DNA of 64,000 bases from Nitrospirota bacterium (GCA_016212105.1 JACRHJ010000038.1:35256-99255), one strand, 5' to 3'. Counted from the first letter of the stretch, positions 51,810 through 61,202 are shown. The notes: a model not told the origin generated them from the letters alone. A program made the numbers and translations.

Positions 51810-53675
51810 TTATACCACCGGAAACCCTATAGCCGCCATGAACCTCTCGTTGAAGCCGGGGTACAGCGACAGCTCGACGTACCGCGCACTCTTCGCAATA
51901 CGGCCCGCCTCCTCCATCATCGCGCGCGAAAGTAGCGCGGCCTTCGCGCCTTCGCCCGCCGCGTTGCCGACCGGGTATACCCTGTCGGCCGGGCACGGCG
52001 GCAGCATCCCGATGGCCATTGCATTCCCCGCGTCGATGTAGTTCCCGAACGCACCGGCAAGCACGATGCGGTCGACGCGCGTGACGCCGAACTCGGCCAT
52101 CAGCACCTCCGCCCCGGCAAGGAGCGCGGCCTTCGCGAGCTGGACCGCGCGCACGTCCCCGGCCGTTACAGTGACGTCCCGCCCGGAGGCGGTCTCGTCC
52201 GCCAAGGCAATGACATACTCCGGCCCGTCCGGGCCGTCGTATCGCACGCGCTGGTTGTCCAGCCCCCTGACGAACGCCCCGGATGGGTCGAGTATCCCCG
52301 CCATGTACATACGCGCGACCGCGTCCACGACTCCGGAGCCGCAGATGCCGCGCGCGCCAGTTTTGGCCCCCGCCCGGAACCAGCCCTGTTTCCCGATTAC
52401 CCTGTACGACGCTTCGAGGCTTTCCGGGTCTATGACGACCCGCTCTATCGCGCCCGGAGCGGCCCTCATGCCGTGCCGGAGCTGCGCGCCCTCGAAGGCC
52501 GGGCCGGTAGCGCAGGACGCCGTAATCAGCCTGTGCCCGTCGCCGATGGCAAGCTCGCCGTTGGTGCCGACGTCCACGAGGAGCGTCACCCCTTCGCCCG
52601 GCCTCGGCCCGGCGGCAAGCAGGGCCGCCGTGTGGTCCGCGCCTACGAAGCCGCCTATCACCGGGAGCGTGACGAGATACCCGCCGGGGTAGATGCCGAG
52701 CCCCGTGTCCGGCGCGGGCACGGACATCCCGCCCTTTACCGCCGGCGTGAACGGGTACGCGCCCAGGGCGGCAACCGGCAGGCCCATGAGAAGGTGCTGC
52801 ATGACGGTATTGCCCGCGACGACAGCCTCGACTATGTCCTGCGCGCCGATGCCGGCCGATGCGGCCATCTTCCCGAGCATCGCGTTCAGACAGCCGGTTA
52901 TCGCATCGCGCAGCCGAACTGCTCCGTCCGCCGCCGATGCATGCGTTATCCTGCTCAGGACGTCGTCGCCGAAGGCCGACTGCGGGTTCGCGGCCGCGTC
53001 CGTCGCTGCGACCTCGCCTGTAGTCAGGTCGCAGAGATACCCGGCCACGGTCGTCGTGCCGACGTCGAACGCCGCGCCGTAAAGGCCCGGCGCGTAGCCG
53101 GGCAGCACCCTTATGACCTCGCCGCGCCGGACAGCCGCCGTGACCTTCCAGCCCCCTTCGCGGAGCGCGCCGGATATGCCCTTCAGCGCATGCAGCGTGA
53201 CACCTGTCTTGGGCAGGCCGGTCAGTCCGTAGCCGGACTCGATGCCTTCGAGGAGCCGCCCGGCGTCGGACAGGTGCTCGTCATGCCCCGGCTCGGCGAG
53301 CTCCAGATAACAGTTGATGATTTCGGGTGCGACGTCGAAAGGCCTGGACTTGCCGCCTTCCACGACGTACTGGAGCGGGGGCCGCGACTGCTCGGGTATG
53401 TAGACTGATGCGTCCGACGCGGGCCGCGTGGCGCAGGCGAGGCGCGTGCCGTCCGCAAGCTCGGCCGGAGTCAGCAGTGCAAGCTCCTCGCGCGTGACGG
53501 GCGACATGGAGCCGTGCGCGGGCTGGATGCGGCAGTTCCCGCATACGCCGTGTCCGCCGCAGTTGGCGGACAGCCCCTCGCCGAGCCTGCGGGCGACGTC
53601 GAGGACGGTCTCGCCCCCCTTCGCCCGCCCCCGGACGCCGGAAGGCTGGAAGGTTATCAGGAAGCCCTCGCCCAA
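51810..53675 (-). CDS. RACo-like ATP-dependent reductive activator of corrinoid proteins
   Basis: 621 aa, TTG start 4 bases after the upstream stop, GGGAG upstream. N-terminal [2Fe-2S] ferredoxin domain with Cys39, Cys45, Cys48 and Cys81 (NCGGHGVCGNC...LACAT); linker; C-terminal DUF4445 ASKHA domain (AAFDVGTTTVAGYL, VAGNTVMQHLL, LLVDVGTNGELAIGDG, ARGICGSGVVDAVA, VLAGAFGNYIDAGNAM). Relatives reduce Co(II) to Co(I) in corrinoid methyltransferases with ATP. MetH in this window lacks its own reactivation domain, so MetH is a candidate client. Confidence 0.92.
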   Translation of the reverse strand: MGEGFLITFQPSGVRGRAKGGETVLDVARRLGEGLSANCGGHGVCGNCRIQPAHGSMSPVTREELALLTPAELADGTRLACATRPASDASVYIPEQSRPPLQYVVEGGKSRPFDVAPEIINCYLELAEPGHDEHLSDAGRLLEGIESGYGLTGLPKTGVTLHALKGISGALREGGWKVTAAVRRGEVIRVLPGYAPGLYGAAFDVGTTTVAGYLCDLTTGEVAATDAAANPQSAFGDDVLSRITHASAADGAVRLRDAITGCLNAMLGKMAASAGIGAQDIVEAVVAGNTVMQHLLMGLPVAALGAYPFTPAVKGGMSVPAPDTGLGIYPGGYLVTLPVIGGFVGADHTAALLAAGPRPGEGVTLLVDVGTNGELAIGDGHRLITASCATGPAFEGAQLRHGMRAAPGAIERVVIDPESLEASYRVIGKQGWFRAGAKTGARGICGSGVVDAVARMYMAGILDPSGAFVRGLDNQRVRYDGPDGPEYVIALADETASGRDVTVTAGDVRAVQLAKAALLAGAEVLMAEFGVTRVDRIVLAGAFGNYIDAGNAMAIGMLPPCPADRVYPVGNAAGEGAKAALLSRAMMEEAGRIAKSARYVELSLYPGFNERFMAAIGFPVV

Positions 53676-53679
53676 GACG

Positions 53680-54972
53680 CTACTCTCCCTGCGCGGGGGA
53701 CGGGGCGGGGTCTGCCGGGCCCTTGAGCGAGCCCTCCTTGACCACGCGCTCCAGCCTGAGCCGCACCTCGTCCGAGAGGTCTCCGTCCGGCGAGTAGTAC
53801 AGGAACCGGTCGTAGGCCCGGGCGGCCTCGGCGTACTTGCGCATGTTTGCGTAGGCGTTCCCCATGATGAAGTAGGACTCAATCAGGTGCGGGTCGATGG
53901 CGACCGCCTTCTTCGCCTCGGACACCGCCTCCTCGTAGAAGCTCTGGCGCAGGTATATCCCCGCGAGGTTGTTGTGGGCGAGCGCCATGTCCGGTTTCTG
54001 TTCGAGCGCTATCTTGAACTCCTCCACGGCGCGCGCTACCGAGCCCCTCTGGTAGAAGGCGACGCCCAGGTCCGCGTGCGCCTCCGGGAAATCCCTGCGT
54101 ATCTGCACCGCCGTCCGGAAGGACTCGATGCTCTTGTCGAAGTAGTCGCGCCTTTTGGAGGAGTCGGACGCCTCGACGCCGAGGACGCCGTAGACCAGCC
54201 CCAGGTAGTAATGCGCGTCGGCGAGGGAGCCGTCCATCGCTATGGACTTCTTGAGCGAGGTTATGGCGGACTCGAACTCCGACTTCTTGTAGTAGACGTA
54301 CCCGAGCATGGAGTACGCCTCGGCATACTCCGGGTACAGTTCTATGGCCTTGAACAGCTCCGTGCGCGCGCCCTCGTACATGTCCTGCTTCGCGTAGCAC
54401 ATCCCGAGGCCCAGGTGCGCGGCCTTGTCGTTCGGCTCGTCGTCGAGCGCCTTGAGGTACTGGTCTATCGCGTCGTTGTAGTTGCCCTGCCTGTAATACA
54501 CGTCCCCGAGCCGGGTCCTGGCGCCGGGCCAGGCCGGGTCCAGCTCCAGCACGCGCCGGAACTCGTACTCCGCCTCGTCGTATTTCTTCGAGGCCGTATG
54601 CGCCGCGCCCAGCAGGAAGCGCACCCGGACGTCTTCCGCGTCCTGGGCGAGGAGTTGGCCGTAGAGGTTCACCGCCCCGGCTATGTCGCCGAGGTTCGTC
54701 AGCGCCTCCGCACGGTCCAGCACTCCCTGGTATGCCTTGAAGTCCGCGTCGGTCTTTTCAAGGTCGAGCTGCTCCCTGTCGAAGGCCAGCTCTCCGGACT
54801 TCATCTTGAGGTATACCTTGCCGCCCTCGACCCTGTGGCTTCGCACCTCCATCGTGGAGCCGCCCTTGAGGTAGACCTTGTACGCGTGCGCGGGGCTTGA
54901 GGATGCGGCGAGGATTACGGCCGCGATGAGGCAGTATATATACGGCAGGCTTCTAACGTGGCGTACTGACAT
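53680..54972 (-). CDS. Exported TPR protein
   Basis: 430 aa from ATG at 54972. Cleavable signal (about 1-29, SSSPAHA), a short beta-rich domain (YKVYLKGGSTMEVRSHRVEG) and ~9 TPRs (about 110-415), e.g. DVYYRQGNYNDAIDQYLKAL. The end GPADPAPSPAQGE looks like a translated family E unit. Only 4 bases before the RACo-like gene; the two are probably co-transcribed although one is exported and one cytoplasmic. Confidence 0.87.
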   Translation of the reverse strand: MSVRHVRSLPYIYCLIAAVILAASSSPAHAYKVYLKGGSTMEVRSHRVEGGKVYLKMKSGELAFDREQLDLEKTDADFKAYQGVLDRAEALTNLGDIAGAVNLYGQLLAQDAEDVRVRFLLGAAHTASKKYDEAEYEFRRVLELDPAWPGARTRLGDVYYRQGNYNDAIDQYLKALDDEPNDKAAHLGLGMCYAKQDMYEGARTELFKAIELYPEYAEAYSMLGYVYYKKSEFESAITSLKKSIAMDGSLADAHYYLGLVYGVLGVEASDSSKRRDYFDKSIESFRTAVQIRRDFPEAHADLGVAFYQRGSVARAVEEFKIALEQKPDMALAHNNLAGIYLRQSFYEEAVSEAKKAVAIDPHLIESYFIMGNAYANMRKYAEAARAYDRFLYYSPDGDLSDEVRLRLERVVKEGSLKGPADPAPSPAQGE

Positions 54973-55023
54973 GGACGCACCGCCTTTGTGATTATGGTGG
55001 GCGGCGCCCACCATGCCGCTGAT

Positions 55024-55144
55024 GTCACCCCCGTGAAAACGGGGGTCCATTTTGACTTTGGGAATTACAATGGATTCCCGCCGGAGTTTACCCCGGTATG
55101 TTTAAAGCCGGGGCGGGAATGACAAACCGTGGACATTGCCCACC
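55024..55144 (+). repeat. 121-bp direct repeat, right copy
   Basis: Partner of 51684-51804. Together they bracket the RACo-like and TPR genes; the distance is about 3.34 kb. Confidence 0.82.
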
Positions 55145-55176
55145 CGACAATAGCGCAACTTCGAGAGTGCCCAATG

Positions 55177-57273
55177 TCATTTAACCTTCGTACCAGGAAG
55201 GACGTCCGCGTCGAAGCCCGCGAGCATCAGCGTGTCCGGCTCGCCCGCCGCGAGGACCATGCCCTGGGACTCGATGCCCATCAGCTTCGCGGGCCTGAGG
55301 TTCGCCACGACCACGACCGTCCTGCCGACAAGCTCCTCCGGGCCGAACGACTTGCCGATGCCGCCGACTATCTGGCGGACCTCGGCGCCTATGTCAATCC
55401 GCATCTTGATAAGTTTATCGGATTTCGGGACGCGCTCGGCCTCCAGCACCCTGCCCACGCGCAAATCCACCTTCATGAAATCGTCGATCTTTATCCGGGC
55501 GTCAGAGTCAGGGGCTGGCGCGCTCGACGCCTTGGCTCCCTCCCCCCTGGCGGGGGAGGGCTGGGGAGAGGGGGATGCCTTTTTAACTTCCGGCGCGCCG
55601 GGGGCGTCGCGCCCTACAGAAACCTTAGAGACCGGGGCTGGCTTTCCTGATGCCGCCGCCTCCGCCGCCGCCTTCTTGGCGCGAATCTTGTCCGTCTCGA
55701 TGCGCGGGAAGGGCGCGGGGCCGCGAACAATCCGCTGGCCCGGGTCGTACATGAAGTACCTGTTGGAGTTCGTAAGCGTGAACGCGTCCAGACTGTCCGC
55801 GTGTCCGAGCTGCCCGTATATCGCCTGTGTCTTCACCGGCATGAACGGGTGCAGCAGCACCGAAGATGCCTTCAGCACCTGGGCCGAGACGCCGAGCACC
55901 TCGACCAGCTTCCGCCTGTCCTCCGGCTTGTCGGATTTGGCGAGCGCCCAGGGCGCGGTATGGTCGATGAGACGGTTGGCCTCGCTTATGAGCCTCCACA
56001 CCGCCTGCAAGGCCTCGCTGAAGGCCATCTCGTCCATGCGCGCGCGGAAGCTCTCGTACAGTCCGTGGAACTCCCAGCACGCGTCGTATGAACCGCCTTC
56101 CGCATTCCCGGCCAGGACGGTCGGCAGCTCCCTGCCTTCGAGCGCGGGTATCTCCCCGTCCAGATACTTCTCAATCATATTGATGGTGCGGAAGTGCAGG
56201 TTGCCCAAATCGTTCGCAAGGTCGGTATTGATGCGCGTAACCATCGCGTCTTTGGAAAAGTCGCCGTCCAGGCCGAACGGCACCTCCCTGAGCAGGAAAT
56301 AACGGAAGGCGTCCGCGCCGAGCCCAAGCTCGTCAAGGTCGGCCACGACCGCGAACGGGTCCACGACGTTCCCGCGCGACTTGGACATCTTCTCACCGTC
56401 CTTCGTCCACCAGCCGTGCGAGAAAATCCGTTTGGGCAGAGGCAGGCCCGCCGCCATCAGGAACGCGGGCCAGTAGACCGCGTGGAACCTGAGTATGTCC
56501 TTGCCTATGACGTGCGTGTCCGCCGGCCAATACTTTGCATAATCGCCGGTCTCGTCCGGCCATCCCAGCGCGGACAGGTAGTTCGTCAGCGCGTCCAGCC
56601 AGACGTAAATGACGTGCCGCTCGTCGCCCGGCACGGGTATCCCCCACGTAAACGACGTGCGGGACACGGACAGGTCTCTGAGTCCTGACCTCACAAAACT
56701 GAGTATCTCGTTCTTGCGCGACTCCGGCATGATGACGAGTTCACCCGACTCTATCTTCTCTGCGAGCCTGTCTCCGTACTCGGAGAGTTTGAAGAAGTAG
56801 CTCTCCTCCTTGAGCTTGTCCACGTCGCGTCCGCAGTCCGGGCATTTGCCGCCGTTTAACTGAAGCTCGGTCCAGAAGCTCTCGCACGGGACGCAGTACC
56901 AGTCCTCGTACTCGCCCTTGTATATCGCGCCCTTTTCCTGGAGGAGGGTGAACATGCGCTGGACCGCCTCCTTGTGGCGCGGCTCGGTGGTGCGTATGAA
57001 GCCGTCGTTGGACGCGCCGAGCGCGCCGCACAGTTCCCGGAACCTCGGCGCGACGGAGTCCGCGAACTCCTGGCAGGTCACGCCCTTTGCCGCGGCGGTC
57101 TTCTCGACCTTCTGGCCGTGCTCGTCCGTCCCGGTGAGGAAATAGACGTCCCTGCCAAGCAGCCTCTGGTAGCGGGCCATGACGTCCGCCGCGACCGTGG
57201 TGTATGCGTGTCCTATGTGCGGCACGTCGTTGACGTAGTATATCGGGGTGGTTATGTAGAACTTTTCGGGCAT
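55177..57273 (-). CDS. metG: Methionyl-tRNA synthetase
   Basis: 698 aa. Class I motifs VNDVPHIGHAYT and KMSKSRGNVVDP, zinc ligands CVPC...CPDCGRD, anticodon-binding helices, and a C-terminal EMAP/Trbp111 tRNA-binding domain (VDLRVGRVLEAERVPKSDKL, GTKVK end). Between the core and the C-domain is a low-complexity linker of ~60 residues (VSVGRDAPGAPEV, SPSPQPSPARGEG) whose DNA matches dispersed repeats. Part of the tmk-holB-ricT-metG cluster. Confidence 0.97.
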   Translation of the reverse strand: MPEKFYITTPIYYVNDVPHIGHAYTTVAADVMARYQRLLGRDVYFLTGTDEHGQKVEKTAAAKGVTCQEFADSVAPRFRELCGALGASNDGFIRTTEPRHKEAVQRMFTLLQEKGAIYKGEYEDWYCVPCESFWTELQLNGGKCPDCGRDVDKLKEESYFFKLSEYGDRLAEKIESGELVIMPESRKNEILSFVRSGLRDLSVSRTSFTWGIPVPGDERHVIYVWLDALTNYLSALGWPDETGDYAKYWPADTHVIGKDILRFHAVYWPAFLMAAGLPLPKRIFSHGWWTKDGEKMSKSRGNVVDPFAVVADLDELGLGADAFRYFLLREVPFGLDGDFSKDAMVTRINTDLANDLGNLHFRTINMIEKYLDGEIPALEGRELPTVLAGNAEGGSYDACWEFHGLYESFRARMDEMAFSEALQAVWRLISEANRLIDHTAPWALAKSDKPEDRRKLVEVLGVSAQVLKASSVLLHPFMPVKTQAIYGQLGHADSLDAFTLTNSNRYFMYDPGQRIVRGPAPFPRIETDKIRAKKAAAEAAASGKPAPVSKVSVGRDAPGAPEVKKASPSPQPSPARGEGAKASSAPAPDSDARIKIDDFMKVDLRVGRVLEAERVPKSDKLIKMRIDIGAEVRQIVGGIGKSFGPEELVGRTVVVVANLRPAKLMGIESQGMVLAAGEPDTLMLAGFDADVLPGTKVK
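55536..55619 (-). repeat. Repeats inside metG (family E and A-like)
   Basis: 55536-55579 resembles the family E unit at 57756 (CCCTCCCC...GGGGGAGGG) and encodes SPSPQPSPARGEG. 55592-55618 read on the minus strand is TGTAGGGCGCGACGCCCCCG with a GGCGCG/CGCGCC stem, an A-like unit encoding VGRDAPGAP. Confidence 0.65.
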
Positions 57274-57304
57274 GTGGCCTCTATGTAAATTACGTGTTCG
57301 TGAT

Positions 57305-57795
57305 TCATGAAAAAATCCCCCCTTGCGTCCCCCCTTTTACAAAGTGGGGAAAAGCGGTATTAACCTCCCCCTTTGAAAAAGGGGGATTGAGGGGGATTTG
57401 CGGTTGCCTGTCATTCTGAGCAAAGCGAAGAATCTGTCTGTCGTCCCGACCGAAGCGGAGGGACCTGCTTTTGATGCTATAAACCCAACAGCAGATTCCT
57501 CGGCTTCGCTCGGAATGACACCGTAAATTCAAATGCAGGGCCGACACACGGGTCGGCCCCTACATCAATCAACGTCGCTGGATTCCCGCCGGAGTTTACC
57601 CCGGCATGCATGAAGCCGGGGCGGGAATGACAACTTTATGCTTGTCGCCCCGTGCTTGACACGGGGTCCAGGAAGTAAGAAATTCCTGGATTCCCGCCGG
57701 AGTTTACCCCGGCATGCATAAAGCCGGGGCGGGAATGACGTTTGCCCGATTCTTCCCCCTCCCACCTGCGGGGGAGGGGGGCTGGGGGCGTCTCT
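57305..57795. repeat. Dense repeat cluster between metG and ricT
   Basis: A 525-base gap without genes: F-type poly-C/G hairpins (57305-57405), C units at 57411-57440 and 57440-57470 (one inverted at 57487-57527), A core CCGAC/GTCGG (57538-57566), B long (57573-57633), B with stem CCCCGTG...CACGGGG (57642-57672), B long (57679-57740), E (57756-57795). Confidence 0.82.
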
Positions 57796-57798
57796 ACC

Positions 57799-59004
57799 TT
57801 ACTGCCCGCCCGACGGCTTGTCCGGTGGCGGTGTCTGTCCGCCTCCTCCACCTTCTCCGCCGCCCTCGCCCTTGCCGCGTCTGCGGTTTTTGCGCCAGGC
57901 GCTGCGTTTCCTTCTGGCCTTGTCGGACTTTTCGTCTCCGCCAGGGCCGCCCTGTCCGCCCGGCACGCCCGGCTCGGGCGGCGCGCCGGCTTGAGGCGGC
58001 GTTTCCTGCGGCCTGCCCTGCTGGCGTTCCGCCTGCGGCCTGTCACGTCTGTCCTGAGGCGGCCTGTCGCCCTGCCGCTCCGGCCTCTCGGGCCTTCCGC
58101 CCTGAGATCTCTGTCCGGGCTGACCCGGCTGGCCCTGCTGGCCGGACTGCCCGGGCTGGCCCTGACCGCCGCCGGGCCTGCCAGACTGCGGCTGTTTCGG
58201 GCCGCGCCGTCTGGGCCCCCTGCCGGTACCGGGCCTCTGTCCGGCCGGCGCAACGCCTTCGGCGGGAGCCGGGACTGCCGGGGCCTCGCCGCCCTCGGCG
58301 ATCGCCGCCGCGGCTGCCTCCGCCTCCTGAGCCTTCTTGCGCTTGGCATCCTTCTTCGCCTCGTCGTAGAAGCTGTACTCGTAGCCCAGGCAGCACATCA
58401 GTCTGCCGCATATGCCGGAAATCTTGGCCGGGTTCAAGACCAGGTCCTGCTTCTTTGCCATCCTGATGGAGACCGGCTCGAAGTCCTTCAGGAAGGTCGA
58501 GCAGCAGAGCGGCCTGCCGCACGGGCCGTACCCGCCGAGCATCTTGGCCTCGTCTCGTACGCCTATCTGGCGCATCTCGATCCTTATCTTGAACCTGTAC
58601 GCGAGGTCCTTCACGAGGTCGCGGAAGTCCACGCGTCCGTCCGCCGTGAAGTAGAACGTCGCCTTCGAGTTGTCGAAGGCCCACTCCACGCGGACGAGCT
58701 TCATTATCATCTCGCGTTCGAGGATCTTCTGCTGGCATACCCGGAAGGACTCGGACTCCAGTTCCGCGTTCCTGTCGAGACGCCTGAAGTCGTCTTCCCG
58801 CGCCTTCCGGAGCACCCTCTTTAGCGGCTTGCCCGAAGGCGGGCGCTCGGACTCGACCACATCGCAGGCGACGGTGGCCGCGCCTACCCCCTGCTCGGAG
58901 TCCACGATAACGGTGTCCCCGAGGACGAGGTCGATCTCACCCGCGTCGAAGTTGTATACCTTGCAGCCTTCCCTGTACCTTACTCCTACAATCCGTATCA
59001 TCAC
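57799..59004 (-). CDS. ricT: PSP1-domain protein RicT (YaaT) with long low-complexity tail
   Basis: 401 aa; starts GTG 59004 or the ATG one codon later. PSP1 core about 1-240: VGVRYREGCKVYNFDAG, VEWAFDNSKATFYFTADGRV, MLGGYGPCGRPLCCSTFLKD, GICGRLMCCLGYEYSFYDEA. The Cys set can bind Fe-S. In Bacillus RicT with RicA and RicF promotes RNase Y RNA processing; those partners are not here. Residues 240-401 are Pro/Gly/Gln/Arg-rich, ending in a basic RRKRSAWRKNRRR block and a Gly-rich tip, unlike the ~275-aa Bacillus protein. Confidence 0.93.
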   Translation of the reverse strand: MMIRIVGVRYREGCKVYNFDAGEIDLVLGDTVIVDSEQGVGAATVACDVVESERPPSGKPLKRVLRKAREDDFRRLDRNAELESESFRVCQQKILEREMIMKLVRVEWAFDNSKATFYFTADGRVDFRDLVKDLAYRFKIRIEMRQIGVRDEAKMLGGYGPCGRPLCCSTFLKDFEPVSIRMAKKQDLVLNPAKISGICGRLMCCLGYEYSFYDEAKKDAKRKKAQEAEAAAAAIAEGGEAPAVPAPAEGVAPAGQRPGTGRGPRRRGPKQPQSGRPGGGQGQPGQSGQQGQPGQPGQRSQGGRPERPERQGDRPPQDRRDRPQAERQQGRPQETPPQAGAPPEPGVPGGQGGPGGDEKSDKARRKRSAWRKNRRRGKGEGGGEGGGGGQTPPPDKPSGGQ

Positions 59005-59016
59005 AGAACGCCGGGC

Positions 59017-60033
59017 TTAAGCCAGCGCCTCCTCTTTTATCCTGAAAAATAAATCCTCCGCGAGGAGCCTGCGGTTCATCGTCCTCTCAAGCGACCTGCC
59101 CGCCTGACGGAGCAGACCCAGGGTCTCCTCGCACCGGTACCCGGTGGTCATTCCCGCCCAGCGCGAAAGCTCGGCCGCCATGTCCCTATTATACGCCAAA
59201 CCCGTCCCGCCGCCTACCAAAATAACGAGCAGGTCCCTGAACCAGAGCGTCCCGAAGGACACGAAGTCCTCCAGCGCGCCGTCCTTCTTCGCGGCCGCCT
59301 CCGCGTCCTTGAGCAGCTCCGCGTGACCCTTGCCCGCTATCGCAGTCAGGAGCTTCAGGAACTCCGAACGCCGCCCCGCAAGCGCCTCCGCGTCCTCCGC
59401 GAGGGCAGCCCCTATCCTGCCGCCGGTCATCCGGGCGACCAGATGAGCGTCCGCCTCGGACATCCCCTGCCTGTCCATCAGGAAGCCCGCGACCAGTCCC
59501 TCCGGCAGCGGCTGGAAGGAGACCGAACGGCACCGGGAGAGTATCGTCGGCAGGAGCGCGTTGGGTTTCGAGGTCACGAGGATTACGTGGCTGTGTTCAG
59601 GCGGCTCCTCAAGGGTTTTCAGGAAGGCGTTCATAGTCGAAGTGTTCATAAGGTGTGCGTCTTCCACTATCAGAACTCTGGATCCGTCTCCAACTGAGGT
59701 AAGCGCAAGGAACTCTTGAGCTTCCCTGATCTGTTCAATCACAATCTCTTGACGCATCTTGTCTGTCTTCTCGTTAATCTCGACAGCAACTACCTGTACG
59801 TTCGGGTGGCAGCCCGCGGCGATGTTCTTGCAGTAATGGCATTTCCCGCAGGAGTCGCCCGGCTCATGCTCCCCGGTACAGTTGACCGCCTGGGCGAACG
59901 CCTGCGCGACCATCCTCTTGCCGAGGCCTTCCGCGCCGTGCAACAGGTATGCGGGCGGTATGCGTTTCGCCTCGATGCCGCGCTTGATTACGGCTATCTG
60001 GCGTTCGTGGCCTAATATATCGGAGAAAGACAT
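59017..60033 (-). CDS. holB: DNA polymerase III delta-prime subunit
   Basis: 338 aa. AAA+ fold with GHERQIAVIKRGIEAKRIPP, a degenerate Walker A (GAEGLGKR, Arg in place of Ser/Thr, as expected for the non-ATPase delta-prime), zinc module CGKCHYC, LKTLEEPPEHSHVILVTSKP and LSRCRSV. Component of the clamp loader. It lies between tmk and ricT, a common arrangement. Confidence 0.95.
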   Translation of the reverse strand: MSFSDILGHERQIAVIKRGIEAKRIPPAYLLHGAEGLGKRMVAQAFAQAVNCTGEHEPGDSCGKCHYCKNIAAGCHPNVQVVAVEINEKTDKMRQEIVIEQIREAQEFLALTSVGDGSRVLIVEDAHLMNTSTMNAFLKTLEEPPEHSHVILVTSKPNALLPTILSRCRSVSFQPLPEGLVAGFLMDRQGMSEADAHLVARMTGGRIGAALAEDAEALAGRRSEFLKLLTAIAGKGHAELLKDAEAAAKKDGALEDFVSFGTLWFRDLLVILVGGGTGLAYNRDMAAELSRWAGMTTGYRCEETLGLLRQAGRSLERTMNRRLLAEDLFFRIKEEALA

Positions 60034-60047
60034 GGTCTGCCTTTACT

Positions 60048-60535
60048 GTGTCATTCTGAGCAACGCGAAGAATCCGCCTGTATATAAACATTGTAGGGGC
60101 GCGGTTTATCCGCGCCCGCACCTATATGCCTGTCGTCCCGACCGAAGCGGAGGGACCTGCTTTTTGTTGTCGCTGCCCGATTCATCGGGCGTTATTAAAG
60201 CAGGGCGGGCACGGGGACCCGCCCCTACATAAAGTCAACGGCAGATTCTTCGCTTCGCTCAGAATGACACCATAAATTCGAATGCAAGGGCCGACACGCG
60301 CTTCGCTTGGTACGGCCCCTACATAAACCAACCCTCATCCCGCGTTTCGCGGGACGCCCGCACCTATTGTTTGTCGCCCCGTGCTTGACACGGGGTCCAG
60401 GAAGTACGAAATTCCTGGATTCCCGACTTCGCGGGAATGACGGACAAAAGAAGGAGGAGATTGCCGCGTCGCTTCGCTCCTCGCAATGACAACCAAGAGG
60501 GCCGACACGCGCTTCGCTTGGTACGGCCCCTACCT
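60048..60535. repeat. Dense repeat cluster between holB and tmk
   Basis: A 503-base gap: C (60048-60087), A core CGCGG/CCGCG (60092-60119), C variant (60131-60163), A inverted core CGGG (60202-60230), inverted C (60240-60272), A with core holding GCGAAGCGCG (60287-60323 and 60498-60534), B units (60371-60440), G unit with short core (60455-60491). No gene. Confidence 0.82.
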
Positions 60536-60536
60536 G

Positions 60537-61193
60537 CTATCCCCTGCCCTTCACCGCCGCTTCCACGACCTCGCGCAGGACGGCCCAGACCTCCTCTATC
60601 GTGCCGGAGGCGTCGATGACCTTTACGCGCTCCCGGTCGCAGGCCGCAATGGCGAGGTAGCCCTGCCGTACCTTCTCGTGGAAGGCGAGCGCCTCCTGCT
60701 CGAACCGGGACTCGTGAGCCGCGCCCGTACTGTCGTTCCTGCCTATCGCGCGTCCGAGCCCCTGCTCCACGGGCAGGTCGAAAAGTATCGTCAGGTCGGG
60801 CTTGCAGCCGCGTGTCGCTATGTCGGTAAGGGACGCGATGACGTCCGCGTCCAGCCCGCGCCCGTAACCCTGGTACGCGAGCGTCGCGTCGGCAAACCGG
60901 TCGCAGACCACGATGCCGCCCGCCGCGAGCGCGGGCTCGATTACCTCGGCCATGTGCTGGGCCCGGTCGGCGGAGTACAGCATCAGTTCCGTCGTCCCGG
61001 TGATGCCACGGCTCTCCGGGTCGAGGAGTATCGCCCGGATACGCCCGCCGACTGCGGTGCCGCCCGGCTCGCGCGTCTTCGTGACGTGGTAGCCCTCTGC
61101 CTCGAGGTACTCCACGAGCATGCTCGACTGCGTCGTCTTGCCGCATCCCTCGATGCCTTCGAGGGTTATGAAGAAGCCGCCGGTGATCTTCAT
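60537..61193 (-). CDS. tmk: Thymidylate kinase
   Basis: 218 aa from ATG at 61193. P-loop FITLEGIEGCGKTTQ, TREPGGTAVGGRIRAILLD, CDRFADATLAYQGYGRGLD (DR(Y/F) motif) and a LID region RNDSTGAAHESRFEQ. dTMP to dTDP. Upstream of holB in the cluster, separated by the 503-base repeat block. Confidence 0.96.
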   Translation of the reverse strand: MKITGGFFITLEGIEGCGKTTQSSMLVEYLEAEGYHVTKTREPGGTAVGGRIRAILLDPESRGITGTTELMLYSADRAQHMAEVIEPALAAGGIVVCDRFADATLAYQGYGRGLDADVIASLTDIATRGCKPDLTILFDLPVEQGLGRAIGRNDSTGAAHESRFEQEALAFHEKVRQGYLAIAACDRERVKVIDASGTIEEVWAVLREVVEAAVKGRG

Positions 61194-61202
61194 ATGTTCT
61201 CG

